DNA of 64,000 bases from Pseudomonas sp. PDNC002 (GCF_016919445.1 NZ_CP070356.1:5459502-5523501), one strand, 5' to 3'; numbered from the stretch's first letter, positions 40,067 to 53,596 are shown. The notes: a model not told the origin generated them from the sequence alone. Translations and numbers: made by a program.

Positions 40067-40744
40067 ATGAGTGAACTGCTGCTGATCGACGACGACGTCG
40101 AACTCTGCGAACTGCTGACTACCTGGCTCACCCAGGAAGGCTTCAGCATCCGCGCCGCCCACGACGGCGCCCAGGCTCGCGCCGCGCTGGGAAGCCGTGC
40201 GCCGGACGCGGTGGTACTCGACGTCATGCTGCCCGACGGCAGCGGCCTGGAACTGCTCAAGGCACTGCGCAGCGATCACCCCGACCTGCCGGTACTGATG
40301 CTCTCCGCCCGCGGCGAACCGCTGGACCGCATCCTTGGCCTGGAACTGGGCGCCGACGATTACCTGGCCAAGCCCTGCGATCCTCGCGAACTGACCGCCC
40401 GCCTGCGCGCCGTATTGCGCCGCAGCCACCCGGCGCAGCCCAGCGCGCAACTGGAACTGGGCGATCTGGCGCTGAACCTGTCCCGTGGCGTAGCCACCAT
40501 CGGCAGTGAAGAAATCAGCCTGACCCTCTCCGAGAGCCGCATCCTCGAAGCCCTGCTGCGCCAGCCGGGCGAGCCGCTGGACAAGCAGGCCCTGGCGCAG
40601 CTCGCGCTGGGTCGCAAGCTGACGCTGTACGACCGTAGCCTGGACATGCATGTCAGCAACCTGCGCAAAAAGCTCGGCGGCCACCCCGACGGTCGTCCGC
40701 GCATCCTTGCCCTGCGCGGGCGCGGCTACTTCTACGCGCCCTGA
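40067..40744 (+). CDS. cpxR: CpxR-like response regulator (OmpR family)
   Basis: 225 residues. Receiver with DDDVE, phospho-acceptor Asp52 in VVLDVMLPDGSG and Lys101 in YLAKP; winged helix LTLSESRILEALLRQP and LDMHVSNLRKKL. In P. aeruginosa the equivalent regulator is CpxR, linked to envelope stress and efflux genes. The Spy-like and sensor genes follow, with a CpxR-type box between. Confidence 0.88.
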   Translation: MSELLLIDDDVELCELLTTWLTQEGFSIRAAHDGAQARAALGSRAPDAVVLDVMLPDGSGLELLKALRSDHPDLPVLMLSARGEPLDRILGLELGADDYLAKPCDPRELTARLRAVLRRSHPAQPSAQLELGDLALNLSRGVATIGSEEISLTLSESRILEALLRQPGEPLDKQALAQLALGRKLTLYDRSLDMHVSNLRKKLGGHPDGRPRILALRGRGYFYAP

Positions 40745-40819
40745 CCTGTCACGGCGTTTTCGGCCCGAGCCGCTCTGTTTCGGGCTTTCGTAAAGATTCC
40801 AGCCGCGCCTCACGTAATC

Positions 40820-40835
40820 TTTACCGAAGCTTTAC
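40820..40835. promoter_or_regulatory. CpxR-type box upstream of the Spy-like gene
   Basis: TTTAC-N6-TTTAC, the complement of GTAAA-N6-GTAAA, 82 bp before the Spy-like start. A further GTAAAG is at about 40790 and a GTAATC at 40814. CpxR in enterobacteria and P. aeruginosa binds tandem GTAAA half-sites, so the Spy-like gene and cpxS are probable autoregulated targets. Confidence 0.6.
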
Positions 40836-40916
40836 GTGGGACTGACCGCCCTTGACCTTGCCAACCCTAGACTGGGCTCATCCGGTAACGACCGGTCCCC
40901 TGAAAGGAGAAACACC

Positions 40917-41369
40917 ATGCGCAAGACCCTGACCGCCCTGCTGATCGCTGCCGCCCTGCCGACCGTCGCACTGGCGGCCACTCCGGCGCCGACCGACGCT
41001 CCGCCGCCTGCTCCGTTCATGAAAGACCATGGCCCCGGCATGCGCGGCGACCACGGTGGCCCGTTCCGCGAACTGAACCTGACCCCAGACCAGCGCCAGC
41101 AGATCGGCAAGCTGATGGGCGACTCGATGAAGGATCGCCGTGCGATCACCGAGAAGTATTGGAACAAACTGCCCGAGGCCGACCGCAAGGCCATGCAGGA
41201 AGAGCTCAAGGCCAACCACGACAAGACCGACGCCAGCGTCCGCGGCATCCTCACTCCCGAGCAGCAGAAGAAGTTCGACGAGCTGAAGAAACAGCGTGAA
41301 CAGCGCAAGGCCGAATGGGCGGAATTCCAGACCTGGAAGGCCCAGAAGGACGGCGCCAAGACCAACTGA
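40917..41369 (+). CDS. Spy/CpxP-like periplasmic protein
   Basis: 150 residues with a signal peptide (MRKTLTALLIAAALPTVALA), then a mostly helical protein with LNLTPDQRQQIGKLM and ILTPEQQKKFDELKKQ, the two LTxxQ repeats that define the Spy/CpxP/ZraP group. Members are ATP-independent chaperones or inhibitors of a sensor kinase. Being between cpxR and cpxS, it is probably the feedback partner of CpxS. Confidence 0.88.
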   Translation: MRKTLTALLIAAALPTVALAATPAPTDAPPPAPFMKDHGPGMRGDHGGPFRELNLTPDQRQQIGKLMGDSMKDRRAITEKYWNKLPEADRKAMQEELKANHDKTDASVRGILTPEQQKKFDELKKQREQRKAEWAEFQTWKAQKDGAKTN

Positions 41370-41388
41370 TCGCTCCAGCAAGTGGAAA

Positions 41389-41410
41389 GGCGCCGGGTTA
41401 TCCCGGCGCC
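41389..41410 (+). terminator. Hairpin between the Spy-like gene and cpxS
   Basis: GGCGCCGGG-TTAT-CCCGGCGCC, a perfect 9-bp stem followed only by TTGCC. It is more likely to stabilise mRNA or attenuate than to terminate fully. Confidence 0.5.
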
Positions 41411-41460
41411 TTGCCGTGAGCCCTGACAACGGATAGACCATGCGGCTGAACAGGAAGACC

Positions 41461-42798
41461 ATGCGTTCACTCTTCTGGCGGATCCTCGCCGCCTTCTGGC
41501 TCGCCCTTTTGCTGGTGGCCGGACTGTCGATCCTGCTGGGCCGCGCCCTGAACCAGGACACCTGGGTCATCGCCCGCTATCCCGGGCTGCACGACATCGC
41601 CAAGCAATGGACCCTGCTCTACGAGACCAAGGGCCCGGATGCCGCGCAGCAACTGCTGGAAAGCCGTCGGCAGCAATACGAACTCTCGGTGCAGGTGCTC
41701 GACGAGACGGGCCAGAGGCTGGTCAACGGCACCTACCTGCCGCGCCCGCCGCGTCCGCGCGACAACGGCTTCGACCGCGAGAACCTGCCGCGCTTCCCCT
41801 GGCGCCAACTGAGCCAGGAATACACCAGCAGCCGCACCGACCAGACCTACCTGTTCATCTACCGCATTCCCCACCCCACGCTGCAAGCGTGGCACCGCAG
41901 CAGCCTGCTCTGGCCGCTGAGCGCACTCGGGATCGCCCTGGTGGTGCTGACCGTGTTCAGCCTGCTGCTGACGCTGTCCATCACCCGCCCGCTGAACCGC
42001 CTGCGCCGCGCCGTGCATGACCTCGGCCAGACCAGTTATCAACAGGACAGCCTCGCCCGCCTCTCCCGGCGTGGCGATGAACTGGGCGTGCTGGCCCGCG
42101 ATTTCAACCGCATGGGTGCGCGCCTGCAGCGGCTGATCAGCAGCCAGCGCCAGTTGCTGCGCGACGTCTCCCATGAGCTGCGCTCGCCACTGGCGCGCCT
42201 GCGCATCGCCCTGGCATTGGCCGAACGCGCCGGCCCCGAACAGCGCGCCGCCATGTGGCCGCGCCTGGAGCAGGAATGCGATCGCCTGGAAGCACTGATC
42301 GGCGAAATCCTCGCCCTCGCCCGCCTCGACGCCGACCCCGGTCCGACCAGCCGCATCGAACTGCTGCCGTTGTTCGAACGCCTGCGCAGTGACGCGCAAC
42401 TGCTCCACCCCGAACAGAACGTCCAGCTCGAAGTCGCTGCGCAACTGACCCTCGACGGCTGGCCGGACATGCTCGAGCGCGCCCTCGACAACCTGCTGCG
42501 CAACGCCCTGCGCTTCAATCCGGCGGACCAGCCTTTGGAAGTTCACGCGCAGGTCGACGGGGAGCGCCTGCATATCAGCATCAGAGATCACGGCCCCGGC
42601 GCCAGCGAAGAACATCTCGCGCAGCTGGGCGAACCCTTCTTCCGCGCTCCCAACCAGAGCAGCCCCGGCCACGGCCTGGGCCTGGCGATCGCCCGCCGCG
42701 CCATCGAGCGCCACGGCGGTCGGCTGCGCCTCGGCAACCATCCCGAGGGCGGTTTCCTGGTCAGCATCGACCTGCCGTTGCACCGGCAGGTCGGCTGA
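41461..42798 (+). CDS. cpxS: CpxS/CpxA-like sensor histidine kinase
   Basis: 445 residues: helix 1 near residues 4-26, periplasmic domain of about 120 residues, helix 2 near 150-175, HAMP, then the kinase with phospho-acceptor His238 in LLRDVSHELRSPLARL, N-box ALDNLLRNALRF, G1 RDHGPGA and G2 GHGLGLAIARRAI. An ATG seven codons upstream (41440) is an alternative; the chosen one has CAGGAAG at good distance. It senses envelope stress and phosphorylates CpxR. Confidence 0.9.
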   Translation: MRSLFWRILAAFWLALLLVAGLSILLGRALNQDTWVIARYPGLHDIAKQWTLLYETKGPDAAQQLLESRRQQYELSVQVLDETGQRLVNGTYLPRPPRPRDNGFDRENLPRFPWRQLSQEYTSSRTDQTYLFIYRIPHPTLQAWHRSSLLWPLSALGIALVVLTVFSLLLTLSITRPLNRLRRAVHDLGQTSYQQDSLARLSRRGDELGVLARDFNRMGARLQRLISSQRQLLRDVSHELRSPLARLRIALALAERAGPEQRAAMWPRLEQECDRLEALIGEILALARLDADPGPTSRIELLPLFERLRSDAQLLHPEQNVQLEVAAQLTLDGWPDMLERALDNLLRNALRFNPADQPLEVHAQVDGERLHISIRDHGPGASEEHLAQLGEPFFRAPNQSSPGHGLGLAIARRAIERHGGRLRLGNHPEGGFLVSIDLPLHRQVG

Positions 42799-42824
42799 AC
42801 CCTGCGCACTTTCGGAGAGCCACC

Positions 42825-43301
42825 ATGAGCCTTCCCGCTGTCGCTATCCCGATCCCGACCCTGCCGGTACCGCCGGCGGCCCTGCTGCTGAGCGAGCCCT
42901 ACGACGATCCGCAGTACCTGGTGCTGGCGGTCGAATTGGCGCGCCACGCGCAGCAGTGGCGCACGCGCTGGCCCGGTTTGCGCCTGAGCCTGCCGCAGAG
43001 CGGCACCTGGCCGCTGGAGAGCTGGCCGGATGCGTTGGGCGATGCCCTGGATGCGTTGCTGGAAGCGGCGCTGGTGCGCCATCCGCACGGAGCGCTGAAG
43101 CTGTCGATCAGCAGTTCAGCGCGAGGAGAATTGCGCCTGGATCTGCACGGTCACGATCCGCAGGCGCGGGCGTGGCTGCCGGAGGCACTGCCCCCGGCGC
43201 GGCGCCTGGCCGCCTGGCAAGGCGGGCACCTGCTCTGGCGCGCCCGCGCCAGCGGCTGGAAGGTTCGTCTGGAACTGCCGCTCAGCCCCGCCAGGCGCTG
43301 A
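42825..43301 (+). CDS. Hypothetical protein resembling a degenerate kinase ATPase domain
   Basis: 158 residues, no signal peptide or membrane helix. The C-terminal half, ALDALLEAALVRHPHGALKL through HLLWRARASGWKVRLELPL, lines up by eye with the ATPase domain of the adjacent CpxS (ALDNLLRNALRFNPADQPLE to GRLRLGNHPEGGFLVSIDL) but lacks the N-box asparagines and the G1/G2 glycines. No family is recognised with certainty. It begins 26 bp after cpxS and so is probably co-transcribed. Confidence 0.6.
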   Translation: MSLPAVAIPIPTLPVPPAALLLSEPYDDPQYLVLAVELARHAQQWRTRWPGLRLSLPQSGTWPLESWPDALGDALDALLEAALVRHPHGALKLSISSSARGELRLDLHGHDPQARAWLPEALPPARRLAAWQGGHLLWRARASGWKVRLELPLSPARR

Positions 43302-43842
43302 CGAAACCAGCCGGGTCCAGCGGCGCCGGGCGGCGCAGCTCGCCCACCGGCGTGCCGAGATAGATGAAACCGACGATGCGCTCGTTCCCGGCCAGGCCAA
43401 GGCCCTCGCGCACCAGCGGATCGAACGCCATCGCGCCGGTGCGCCACATCGCTCCCAATCCTTCCACGTAGGCTGCCTGGATGATGCCGTGGGCAGCGCA
43501 GCCCGCCGCCAGCCACTGCTCGATCTCCGGCACCTTGGGGTGCTCCTGCAGGCGCGCCACGGCCACTACCAGCAGCGGCGCACGCAGCGGCATGGCACGC
43601 GCCTTGTCCAGCGCCTCGGGCTTGCCGTCCGGCTCGTTGGCGGCCACGGCGCGGGCGAACAACTCACCCAGCGCCTTGCGCGCCTCGCCTTCCACCGTGA
43701 TGAAACGCCAGGGGCGCAGCTGCCCGTGGTCCGGGGCGCGCAGCGCGCTGCGGAACAGGCGGTCCAATTGCTCGGCGGACGGTGCCGGCTCGCTCAGGCG
43801 GGCGTGGGACACACGGTTGAGCAACGCGTCGAGAGCCTCCAT
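43282..43842 (-). CDS. Nitroreductase-family FMN oxidoreductase (YdjA-like)
   Basis: 186 residues. Segments MEALDALLNRVSHARLSEPA, RAPDHGQLRPWRFI and VGFIYLGTPVGE agree with E. coli YdjA, a small FMN-dependent nitroreductase. ATG at 43842 preceded by GGAGG; an upstream in-frame ATG adds 11 residues not seen in relatives. Its 3' end overlaps the convergent hypothetical gene by 20 bp. Confidence 0.9.
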   Translation of the reverse strand: MEALDALLNRVSHARLSEPAPSAEQLDRLFRSALRAPDHGQLRPWRFITVEGEARKALGELFARAVAANEPDGKPEALDKARAMPLRAPLLVVAVARLQEHPKVPEIEQWLAAGCAAHGIIQAAYVEGLGAMWRTGAMAFDPLVREGLGLAGNERIVGFIYLGTPVGELRRPAPLDPAGFVSAWRG

Positions 43843-43919
43843 GGGCTGCCTCCAGTCAAACTCGAAAGTCGCCATTGTAGACGCAAAGGGTTCGCATTTT
43901 CCCAGCGCGTAATCGCGCC

Positions 43920-44291
43920 TCAGGCCACCCGGTCCGGCGAAAGCGTCGGCAACACCGGTGGCGTCAGCGGCGGCAGGCCATAGGTGGCGCGGGCCGTGTC
44001 GCAGTTGGGGTTATGAACGCCATCGGTCCAGGAGGCTTCGAAGTCCCGACAGGTCGAGGAACGTTGCTCGTACAGGGTACAGCGCACGCCGCAGCCGACG
44101 TCGCCCAGCAGCGCCGTGCAGCGCGACGGATGCACCTCGGTGCCGCGCATGGCGACTAGGTATGGGCTGACCTGGACAACCTGTTCATCGGGGACAACAC
44201 CGCCGGAAGAGCGGCACTCGCCGAAATAGAAGGACACACGGAAATGCGCGCAGCAGGCGCCGCAGTTCAAACACGGATTGTGAGTGGACAT
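43920..44291 (-). CDS. YkgJ-family cysteine cluster protein
   Basis: 123 residues. CLNCGACCAHFRVSF at the N-terminus and later cysteines in SRCTALLGDVGCGVRCTLYEQRSSTC form the YkgJ zinc/iron-chelating cluster pattern. Cytoplasmic, function unknown. It is divergent from trkH. Confidence 0.88.
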   Translation of the reverse strand: MSTHNPCLNCGACCAHFRVSFYFGECRSSGGVVPDEQVVQVSPYLVAMRGTEVHPSRCTALLGDVGCGVRCTLYEQRSSTCRDFEASWTDGVHNPNCDTARATYGLPPLTPPVLPTLSPDRVA

Positions 44292-44446
44292 GGATGCGAA
44301 AGCACCAGAGAAACCGGCGAGCGCCGGCGGGCGAAGGCAGATTCTATCCAGCCCGTTGCGCTTCGGGAGTGGGCGCAGTTCACGCGGTTTACACGGGCCG
44401 GACGGCGGGTAGAATGGCCGGTTCCGTCACATCAGAACTTCACCGC

Positions 44447-45901
44447 ATGGCCCTGCCGACACTACGCACCCTCGGATTCATCATCGGCATCTTCGTGATC
44501 ACGCTGGCGGTCGCCATGCTGGTCCCCATGGCCACGCTGCTCTACTACGGCCGCGCCAACGAACTGCACCCCTTCATCTGGTCGGCGATCATCACCTTCA
44601 CCTGCGGGCTGGGCATGGTCATCCCCGGCCGCCCGGAGCAGGTACACCTGCGCCCGCGGGACATGTACATGCTCACCGTGTCGAGCTGGGTGATCGTCTG
44701 CTTCTTCTCCGCCCTGCCCTTCATGTTCGCGCGACACATCAGCTTCACCGACGCGATCTTCGAGAGCATGTCGGGCATTACCGCCACCGGTTCGACCGTG
44801 CTGTCCGGGTTGGACAGGATGTCCCCGGGCATCCTCATCTGGCGCTCGCTGCTGCACTGGCTGGGCGGCATCGGCTTCATCGCCATGGCGGTGGCGATCC
44901 TGCCGATGCTGCGCATCGGTGGCATGCGCCTGTTCCAGACCGAGTCCTCGGATCGATCCGACAAAGTCATGCCGCGCTCGCACATGGTGGCCAAGTACAT
45001 CGTCGGGGTTTATGTAGCCATCACCATCGCCGGCACCCTGGCGTTCTGGTGGGCCGGGATGGGCCTGTTCGATTCGCTCAACCACGCCATGTCGGCGATC
45101 TCCACCGGCGGCTTCTCGACCTCGGACCAGTCGCTCGCCAAATGGCACCAGCCGGCGGTGCACTGGGTCGCGGTGGCGGTGATGATCCTCGGCAGCATCC
45201 CCTTCGTGCTCTACGTCGCCACCCTGCGCGGCAATCGCAAGGCGCTGATCCGCGACCACCAGGTCCACGGATTCCTCGGCCTGCTGGTGTTCACCTGGCT
45301 GGTGATGGGCACCTGGTACTCGGTCAATTCCGACCTGCCCTGGCTCGACGCCTTCCGCATCGTCGCGGTGAACGTCACCTCCGTGGTCACCACCACCGGC
45401 TTCGCCCTGGGCGACTACAGCCTGTGGGGCCACTTCTCGATCATGCTGTTCTTCTACCTGGGCTTCATCGGCGGCTGCTCCGGCTCCACCGCCGGCGGCA
45501 TCAAGATCTTCCGCTTCCAGGTGGCCTTCACCCTGCTGCGCGCCAGCCTGTACCAGCTGATCCACCCGCGCGCTGTGATCCGCCAGAGCTACAACGGCCA
45601 TCGCCTGGACGAGGAGATCGTGCGTTCGATCCTGACCTTCTCGTTCTTCTTCGGCGCCACCGTCGGCGCCCTGGCGCTGGGTTTGTCGTTCCTCGGCCTG
45701 GACTGGATGACCTCGCTGACCGGCGCGGCCAGCACGGTAGCCGGCGTCGGTCCGGGCATGGGCCCGATCATCGGCCCGTCGGGCAACTTCGCCTCGCTGC
45801 CGGATGCCGCCAAGTGGCTGCTCTGCGGTGGCATGCTGGCGGGTCGCCTGGAGATCATCACGGTGCTGGTGCTGTTCACCCCGGCGTTCTGGCGGCACTG
45901 A
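44447..45901 (+). CDS. trkH: Trk potassium uptake system membrane subunit TrkH
   Basis: 484 residues. The four pore loops with selectivity glycines are visible: TATGSTVLSG, STGGFSTSD, VTTTGFALGDY and VAGVGPGMGPIIG; FIGGCSGSTAGGIKIFR is a further mark. It imports K+ together with cytoplasmic TrkA (not in the window). ATG 44447 matches the common N-terminus MALPTLR; an ATG 11 codons earlier is possible. Confidence 0.96.
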   Translation: MALPTLRTLGFIIGIFVITLAVAMLVPMATLLYYGRANELHPFIWSAIITFTCGLGMVIPGRPEQVHLRPRDMYMLTVSSWVIVCFFSALPFMFARHISFTDAIFESMSGITATGSTVLSGLDRMSPGILIWRSLLHWLGGIGFIAMAVAILPMLRIGGMRLFQTESSDRSDKVMPRSHMVAKYIVGVYVAITIAGTLAFWWAGMGLFDSLNHAMSAISTGGFSTSDQSLAKWHQPAVHWVAVAVMILGSIPFVLYVATLRGNRKALIRDHQVHGFLGLLVFTWLVMGTWYSVNSDLPWLDAFRIVAVNVTSVVTTTGFALGDYSLWGHFSIMLFFYLGFIGGCSGSTAGGIKIFRFQVAFTLLRASLYQLIHPRAVIRQSYNGHRLDEEIVRSILTFSFFFGATVGALALGLSFLGLDWMTSLTGAASTVAGVGPGMGPIIGPSGNFASLPDAAKWLLCGGMLAGRLEIITVLVLFTPAFWRH

Positions 45902-45978
45902 GGCCCGCGATCAATACCGCCAATCCGTGTCCAGGCAGTGTCGAAATCACAGGCAACTTCGAAGCTCGAGGTGAGACA

Positions 45979-46077
45979 TCGCGGACGGAGTCCGCTCCTA
46001 CGCAAGGCTGTTGGCAGCGAGCTCTCTTCAAAAGCCTCGCGCTAACCGGCTGGTGTAGGAGCGGACTCCGTCCGCGA
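45979..46077. repeat. REP pair between trkH and the AraC gene
   Basis: Two REP hairpins in inverted orientation: CGCGGACGGAGTCCGCTCCT at 45980 and GTAGGAGCGGACTCCGTCCG starting at 46055, 53 bp apart. They share the GTAGGAGCGGA tip with the other arrays but have a GACTCCGTC stem. They stand between convergent genes. Confidence 0.9.
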
Positions 46078-46103
46078 TCGGCATCCGGTGAACGCCGGAG
46101 GAA

Positions 46104-47102
46104 TCACAACTCCTCGCGATACTCCCCCGGCGTCTTGCCGAACCAGCGGCGGAAGGCGCGGAAGAAGTTGCTCGGCTCGGAAAAACCCAGCAGGTAGGCG
46201 ATCTCCAGCAGCGTCATGCGTGGTATGGCGAGGTACTGCTGGGCCAGCTCGCGGCGGGTATCGTCGAGCAATTGCTGGTAGCTGCTGCCCTCTTCCTGCA
46301 AGCGCCGCTGCAAGGTGCGCTCGGACAGATGCAACGCCTGCGCCACACTCTCGCGCTTGGGCTCGCCCTGGGGCAGCAGGCGGCACAGTACCTGGCGGGT
46401 CTGGTGGCTGAAGCGGCTGCTGACGAAGCGCGCCAGGTATTCTCCGGCGAAGCGGTCGTGAAGGCGCGCCAACTCTTCGTTGGCCGTGGGCAGCGGCGCA
46501 GCCATGTCCTCATGGGAGAACAACATCGCGCAGTCCGCATGGCCGAAGCTCAGCGGCGCCTGGAACAGTTCCCGGTAGGGCTCGATGTTCTGCGGCACCT
46601 CGCCGGCCAGGCGCACTTCCAGGGGCTTGATGGCGCGCCCGGTGATCCAGCGCAGCATGGCGATCAGGCTGGCCAGCGAGCATTCCGCGCTCTGTCGTGG
46701 CACGGGCAGACGGTCGCCGTGGACCACGATGCGGTACAGGCAGCCTTCGGGCAGGCGGCGGAAGGTCAGGTCGGCGCCCTCGGCGATGATCCGCTGGTAG
46801 CGCTCCAGGCGCTCGAAGCCCTCGCCCAGGTTGCGGCTGGACATCAACGCATAGCCCACCACGGGAAACGCCGGGGTATGCACGCGGGCGATGTTCAGGC
46901 CGATGGCCGGGTTGCCGGACAGCTCCACGGCGCGGTTCCACAATTGGCTCATGGCGTCCTGCGGGAAGCGCGCATCGGGGTCGTCGAGGGCGGAGAAATC
47001 CAGTCCCAGCTCGGCGAACAGCGCGCGGCAGTCGAGACCTTCCAGTTCCAGGGACTGGACGATTCCCCGCACCCAGCTGGACAGGGTTGTACGCTCAGGC
47101 AT
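46104..47102 (-). CDS. AraC-family transcriptional regulator
   Basis: 332 residues. An N-terminal arabinose-binding-like domain of the AraC_binding_2/OruR type (residues about 25-210) is followed by a C-terminal double helix-turn-helix (ESVAQALHLSERTLQRRL, LLEIAYLLGFSEPSNFFRAFRRWFG). The start at 47102 follows AAGAAAA; upstream in-frame codons lie in the divergent promoter. The target is unknown; the divergent Mpo1-like gene is the nearest candidate. Confidence 0.9.
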   Translation of the reverse strand: MPERTTLSSWVRGIVQSLELEGLDCRALFAELGLDFSALDDPDARFPQDAMSQLWNRAVELSGNPAIGLNIARVHTPAFPVVGYALMSSRNLGEGFERLERYQRIIAEGADLTFRRLPEGCLYRIVVHGDRLPVPRQSAECSLASLIAMLRWITGRAIKPLEVRLAGEVPQNIEPYRELFQAPLSFGHADCAMLFSHEDMAAPLPTANEELARLHDRFAGEYLARFVSSRFSHQTRQVLCRLLPQGEPKRESVAQALHLSERTLQRRLQEEGSSYQQLLDDTRRELAQQYLAIPRMTLLEIAYLLGFSEPSNFFRAFRRWFGKTPGEYREEL

Positions 47103-47237
47103 GCGTTTTCTTCTGGTTATGGTGGACTTGCGCACCGCCTCGCTCGGACGCGGACGGCGCACGGGGATACTAAACTGGCACCCTATGTCATCCGCAAGTC
47201 CGAAGGCACCGGCCTACACTGGCGCCATCACAACAAC

Positions 47238-47246
47238 AGGAGGTGC
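47238..47246 (+). promoter_or_regulatory. Strong ribosome site with A-rich triplets before the Mpo1-like gene
   Basis: The leader reads CACAACAACAGGAGGTG, a near-perfect Shine-Dalgarno preceded by AAC AAC triplets, so the site could also bind Hfq/Crc. Confidence 0.3.
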
Positions 47247-47249
47247 GCC

Positions 47250-47567
47250 ATGAGCACCCAGACCGCCGATCGATTCCAGAGCTTCGCCGAGTTCTACCCG
47301 TATTACCTGCAGGAACACAGCAACGCCGTGTGCCGCCGCCTGCACTACGTGGGCAGCCTGCTGGTGCTGTCGATCCTCGCCTACGCCATCGTCAGCGGGC
47401 AGTGGCTGTGGCTGCTGGCCATGCCGCTGGCCGGTTACGGCTTCGCCTGGGTCGGCCATTTCGTGTTCGAGAAGAACCGCCCCGCCACCTTCAAGTACCC
47501 GCTGTGGTCGCTGATGGGCGACTGGGTGATGCTCAAGGACGCCTTTACCGGGCGCATCCGCTTCTAA
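47250..47567 (+). CDS. Mpo1-like (DUF962) membrane protein
   Basis: 105 residues. FAEFYPYYLQEHSNAVCRRLHYVG is the DUF962/Mpo1 signature with its conserved histidines, followed by two hydrophobic helices and WVGHFVFEKNRPATFKYPLWSLMGDW. The yeast homologue Mpo1 is an iron-dependent dioxygenase acting on 2-hydroxy fatty acids; bacterial roles are not established. Confidence 0.88.
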   Translation: MSTQTADRFQSFAEFYPYYLQEHSNAVCRRLHYVGSLLVLSILAYAIVSGQWLWLLAMPLAGYGFAWVGHFVFEKNRPATFKYPLWSLMGDWVMLKDAFTGRIRF

Positions 47568-47589
47568 GCCTTCAACGCAACCCTTGCCC

Positions 47590-49110
47590 TCAGCGCGCAG
47601 CGTTACGCTGCGCCGTGCGCTCGAAGAGAATCGCCTGCACCTCCCCGCCGGCATGCTGCGCCACCCGTTTCCAGGTGGCCGGCACGTCGGGAATCTCCTG
47701 GTCGTTGTAGCGGCTCATCACCAGCCAGACGCGCCCCTGGTCCTGCGGCAGGTCCGCCAGGTGGTCGACGAAGGCATGCTGGCGGTCGTCGATCAGCGAA
47801 CCGAAGCCATAACGCCCCGGCCGGCCCGAGCTGCCATCCGCCGCCGGTGCGGTGTAGAGCAATGGTTCGTGGCCGGTCTGGTTGTAGTAGCGGAAGGTCA
47901 GGTACCAGAGGATGTCGTCGACCACCACCCGGTCGCCGGCGCGGTAGTGGGCATTGACGTAGGCCGCCATGCCGTCGAACTGCTCGTCCGGGTCGATGGC
48001 GATCGCGCGCCCCACCCCGATGCCCTGCAACCCCAGCAGGGTCACCAGCAGCACCGCCCCCAGCGCACGGCGCTTATCCAGCAGGCGATCCAGTGCCAGC
48101 GCCAGCAGCAGCGGCAAGCCCATGGCGAAGGCCGTGAGATAGCGTTCGACGAACACCGGGGAGATGAACGAAACGCCGTACAGCAACAGCAGGGGCAAGC
48201 CGCAATACAGCGTCAGCAGCAGGCCACCGCGCTGACGGCTGCGATCCGCGCGCAGTACCAGCAAAGCCGCCGCCACCAGCAGCAACGGCATGCCAAGCAG
48301 CACGGGCCAGGACAGTTCGTTGCCATCGGATTGCGCCAGCCACTGCCAGAGCATCGAGGGCAGCGAGCGCGCATCCACCGGTGGCTGCCAACCGACATCG
48401 CCGCCGGCTTCCAGCACCGCCATATGGCGGATCAGGTCGAACAATCCCGGCAACCAGGGCAGGAACAGCGCCGCAATGGCCAGGTTGGCCAGCCACCAGT
48501 CACGCCGGAACAACGGTCTGTTCGGCAGCGTCGCCAGCCACAGCCAGTGCACCAGCGCGCCGAACAGGCTGAAGTAATGGGTGTAGAAGGCCGCTGTCAT
48601 CAGCGCGACGTAGACCAGCAGGTAGCGCCGGCGCCCCGTCTCCAGCCAGTAGAGCAACGCCAGGGAGGCCGCCAGCAGCCAGCAGCCGAGCAAGGAGTAC
48701 ATGCGCACTTCCTGGCTGTAGCGCACCGCCGTGGGCAGCAGCGCCAGCAGCAGGACGGCGATGAACGCGGCCCGCCGCGATGCGAGGCGCCAGACCAGCC
48801 AGCCGCCGAGAAACACCGCGAGCGTGCCGAACACGGCGCTGAACGACCGTAACGGGAGAACCCCGTCGCCCACGACCTGGACCCACAGGTGCAGGAGCAG
48901 GAAGTACAGCGGCGGGTGCACGTCATGGGCAGCGTGCAGCCAGAGCTGCTCTGGCGAATAGCGGGCCAGGAACAGGCTGGAACTCTCGTCGCCCCACAGC
49001 GCCGACGCAGACAGGCCGTACAGGCGCAGGCACAGGGCGAGCGCCAGCAGTGGCAGGAACCACCACTGGCGCAACAGGGCAGGCAGGCTCGGCAGCTCGC
49101 GGGACAGCAT
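47590..49110 (-). CDS. Glycosyltransferase family 39-like membrane protein
   Basis: 506 residues with about ten to eleven membrane helices in the first 360 residues and a soluble tail. The first periplasmic loop has the GT-C acidic motif SALWGDESSSLFLARYS, and DVHPPLYFLLLHLWVQV follows. This resembles ArnT/PMT-type enzymes that move sugars from polyprenyl phosphate carriers. Acceptor and sugar are unknown. The ATG at 49110 follows GAGGGTGTG; it is convergent with the Mpo1-like gene. Confidence 0.85.
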   Translation of the reverse strand: MLSRELPSLPALLRQWWFLPLLALALCLRLYGLSASALWGDESSSLFLARYSPEQLWLHAAHDVHPPLYFLLLHLWVQVVGDGVLPLRSFSAVFGTLAVFLGGWLVWRLASRRAAFIAVLLLALLPTAVRYSQEVRMYSLLGCWLLAASLALLYWLETGRRRYLLVYVALMTAAFYTHYFSLFGALVHWLWLATLPNRPLFRRDWWLANLAIAALFLPWLPGLFDLIRHMAVLEAGGDVGWQPPVDARSLPSMLWQWLAQSDGNELSWPVLLGMPLLLVAAALLVLRADRSRQRGGLLLTLYCGLPLLLLYGVSFISPVFVERYLTAFAMGLPLLLALALDRLLDKRRALGAVLLVTLLGLQGIGVGRAIAIDPDEQFDGMAAYVNAHYRAGDRVVVDDILWYLTFRYYNQTGHEPLLYTAPAADGSSGRPGRYGFGSLIDDRQHAFVDHLADLPQDQGRVWLVMSRYNDQEIPDVPATWKRVAQHAGGEVQAILFERTAQRNAAR

Positions 49111-49167
49111 CACACCCTCGCAGGAAAGACGTACGTGCCGCTGAGTGTAAGCCAGGCGAGGCCCGGA

Positions 49168-53484
<4,317 letters not shown>

Positions 53485-53596
53485 GCCGACCAATATGGTG
53501 GCGCGCGAAGCCCGTCACAAGGACCATTGATCGCGCCTCGCCGCAGGCCGCGCCAGCCGTTACTCTTCGCCCACCCACCCGGCGGAAGATCACCCG

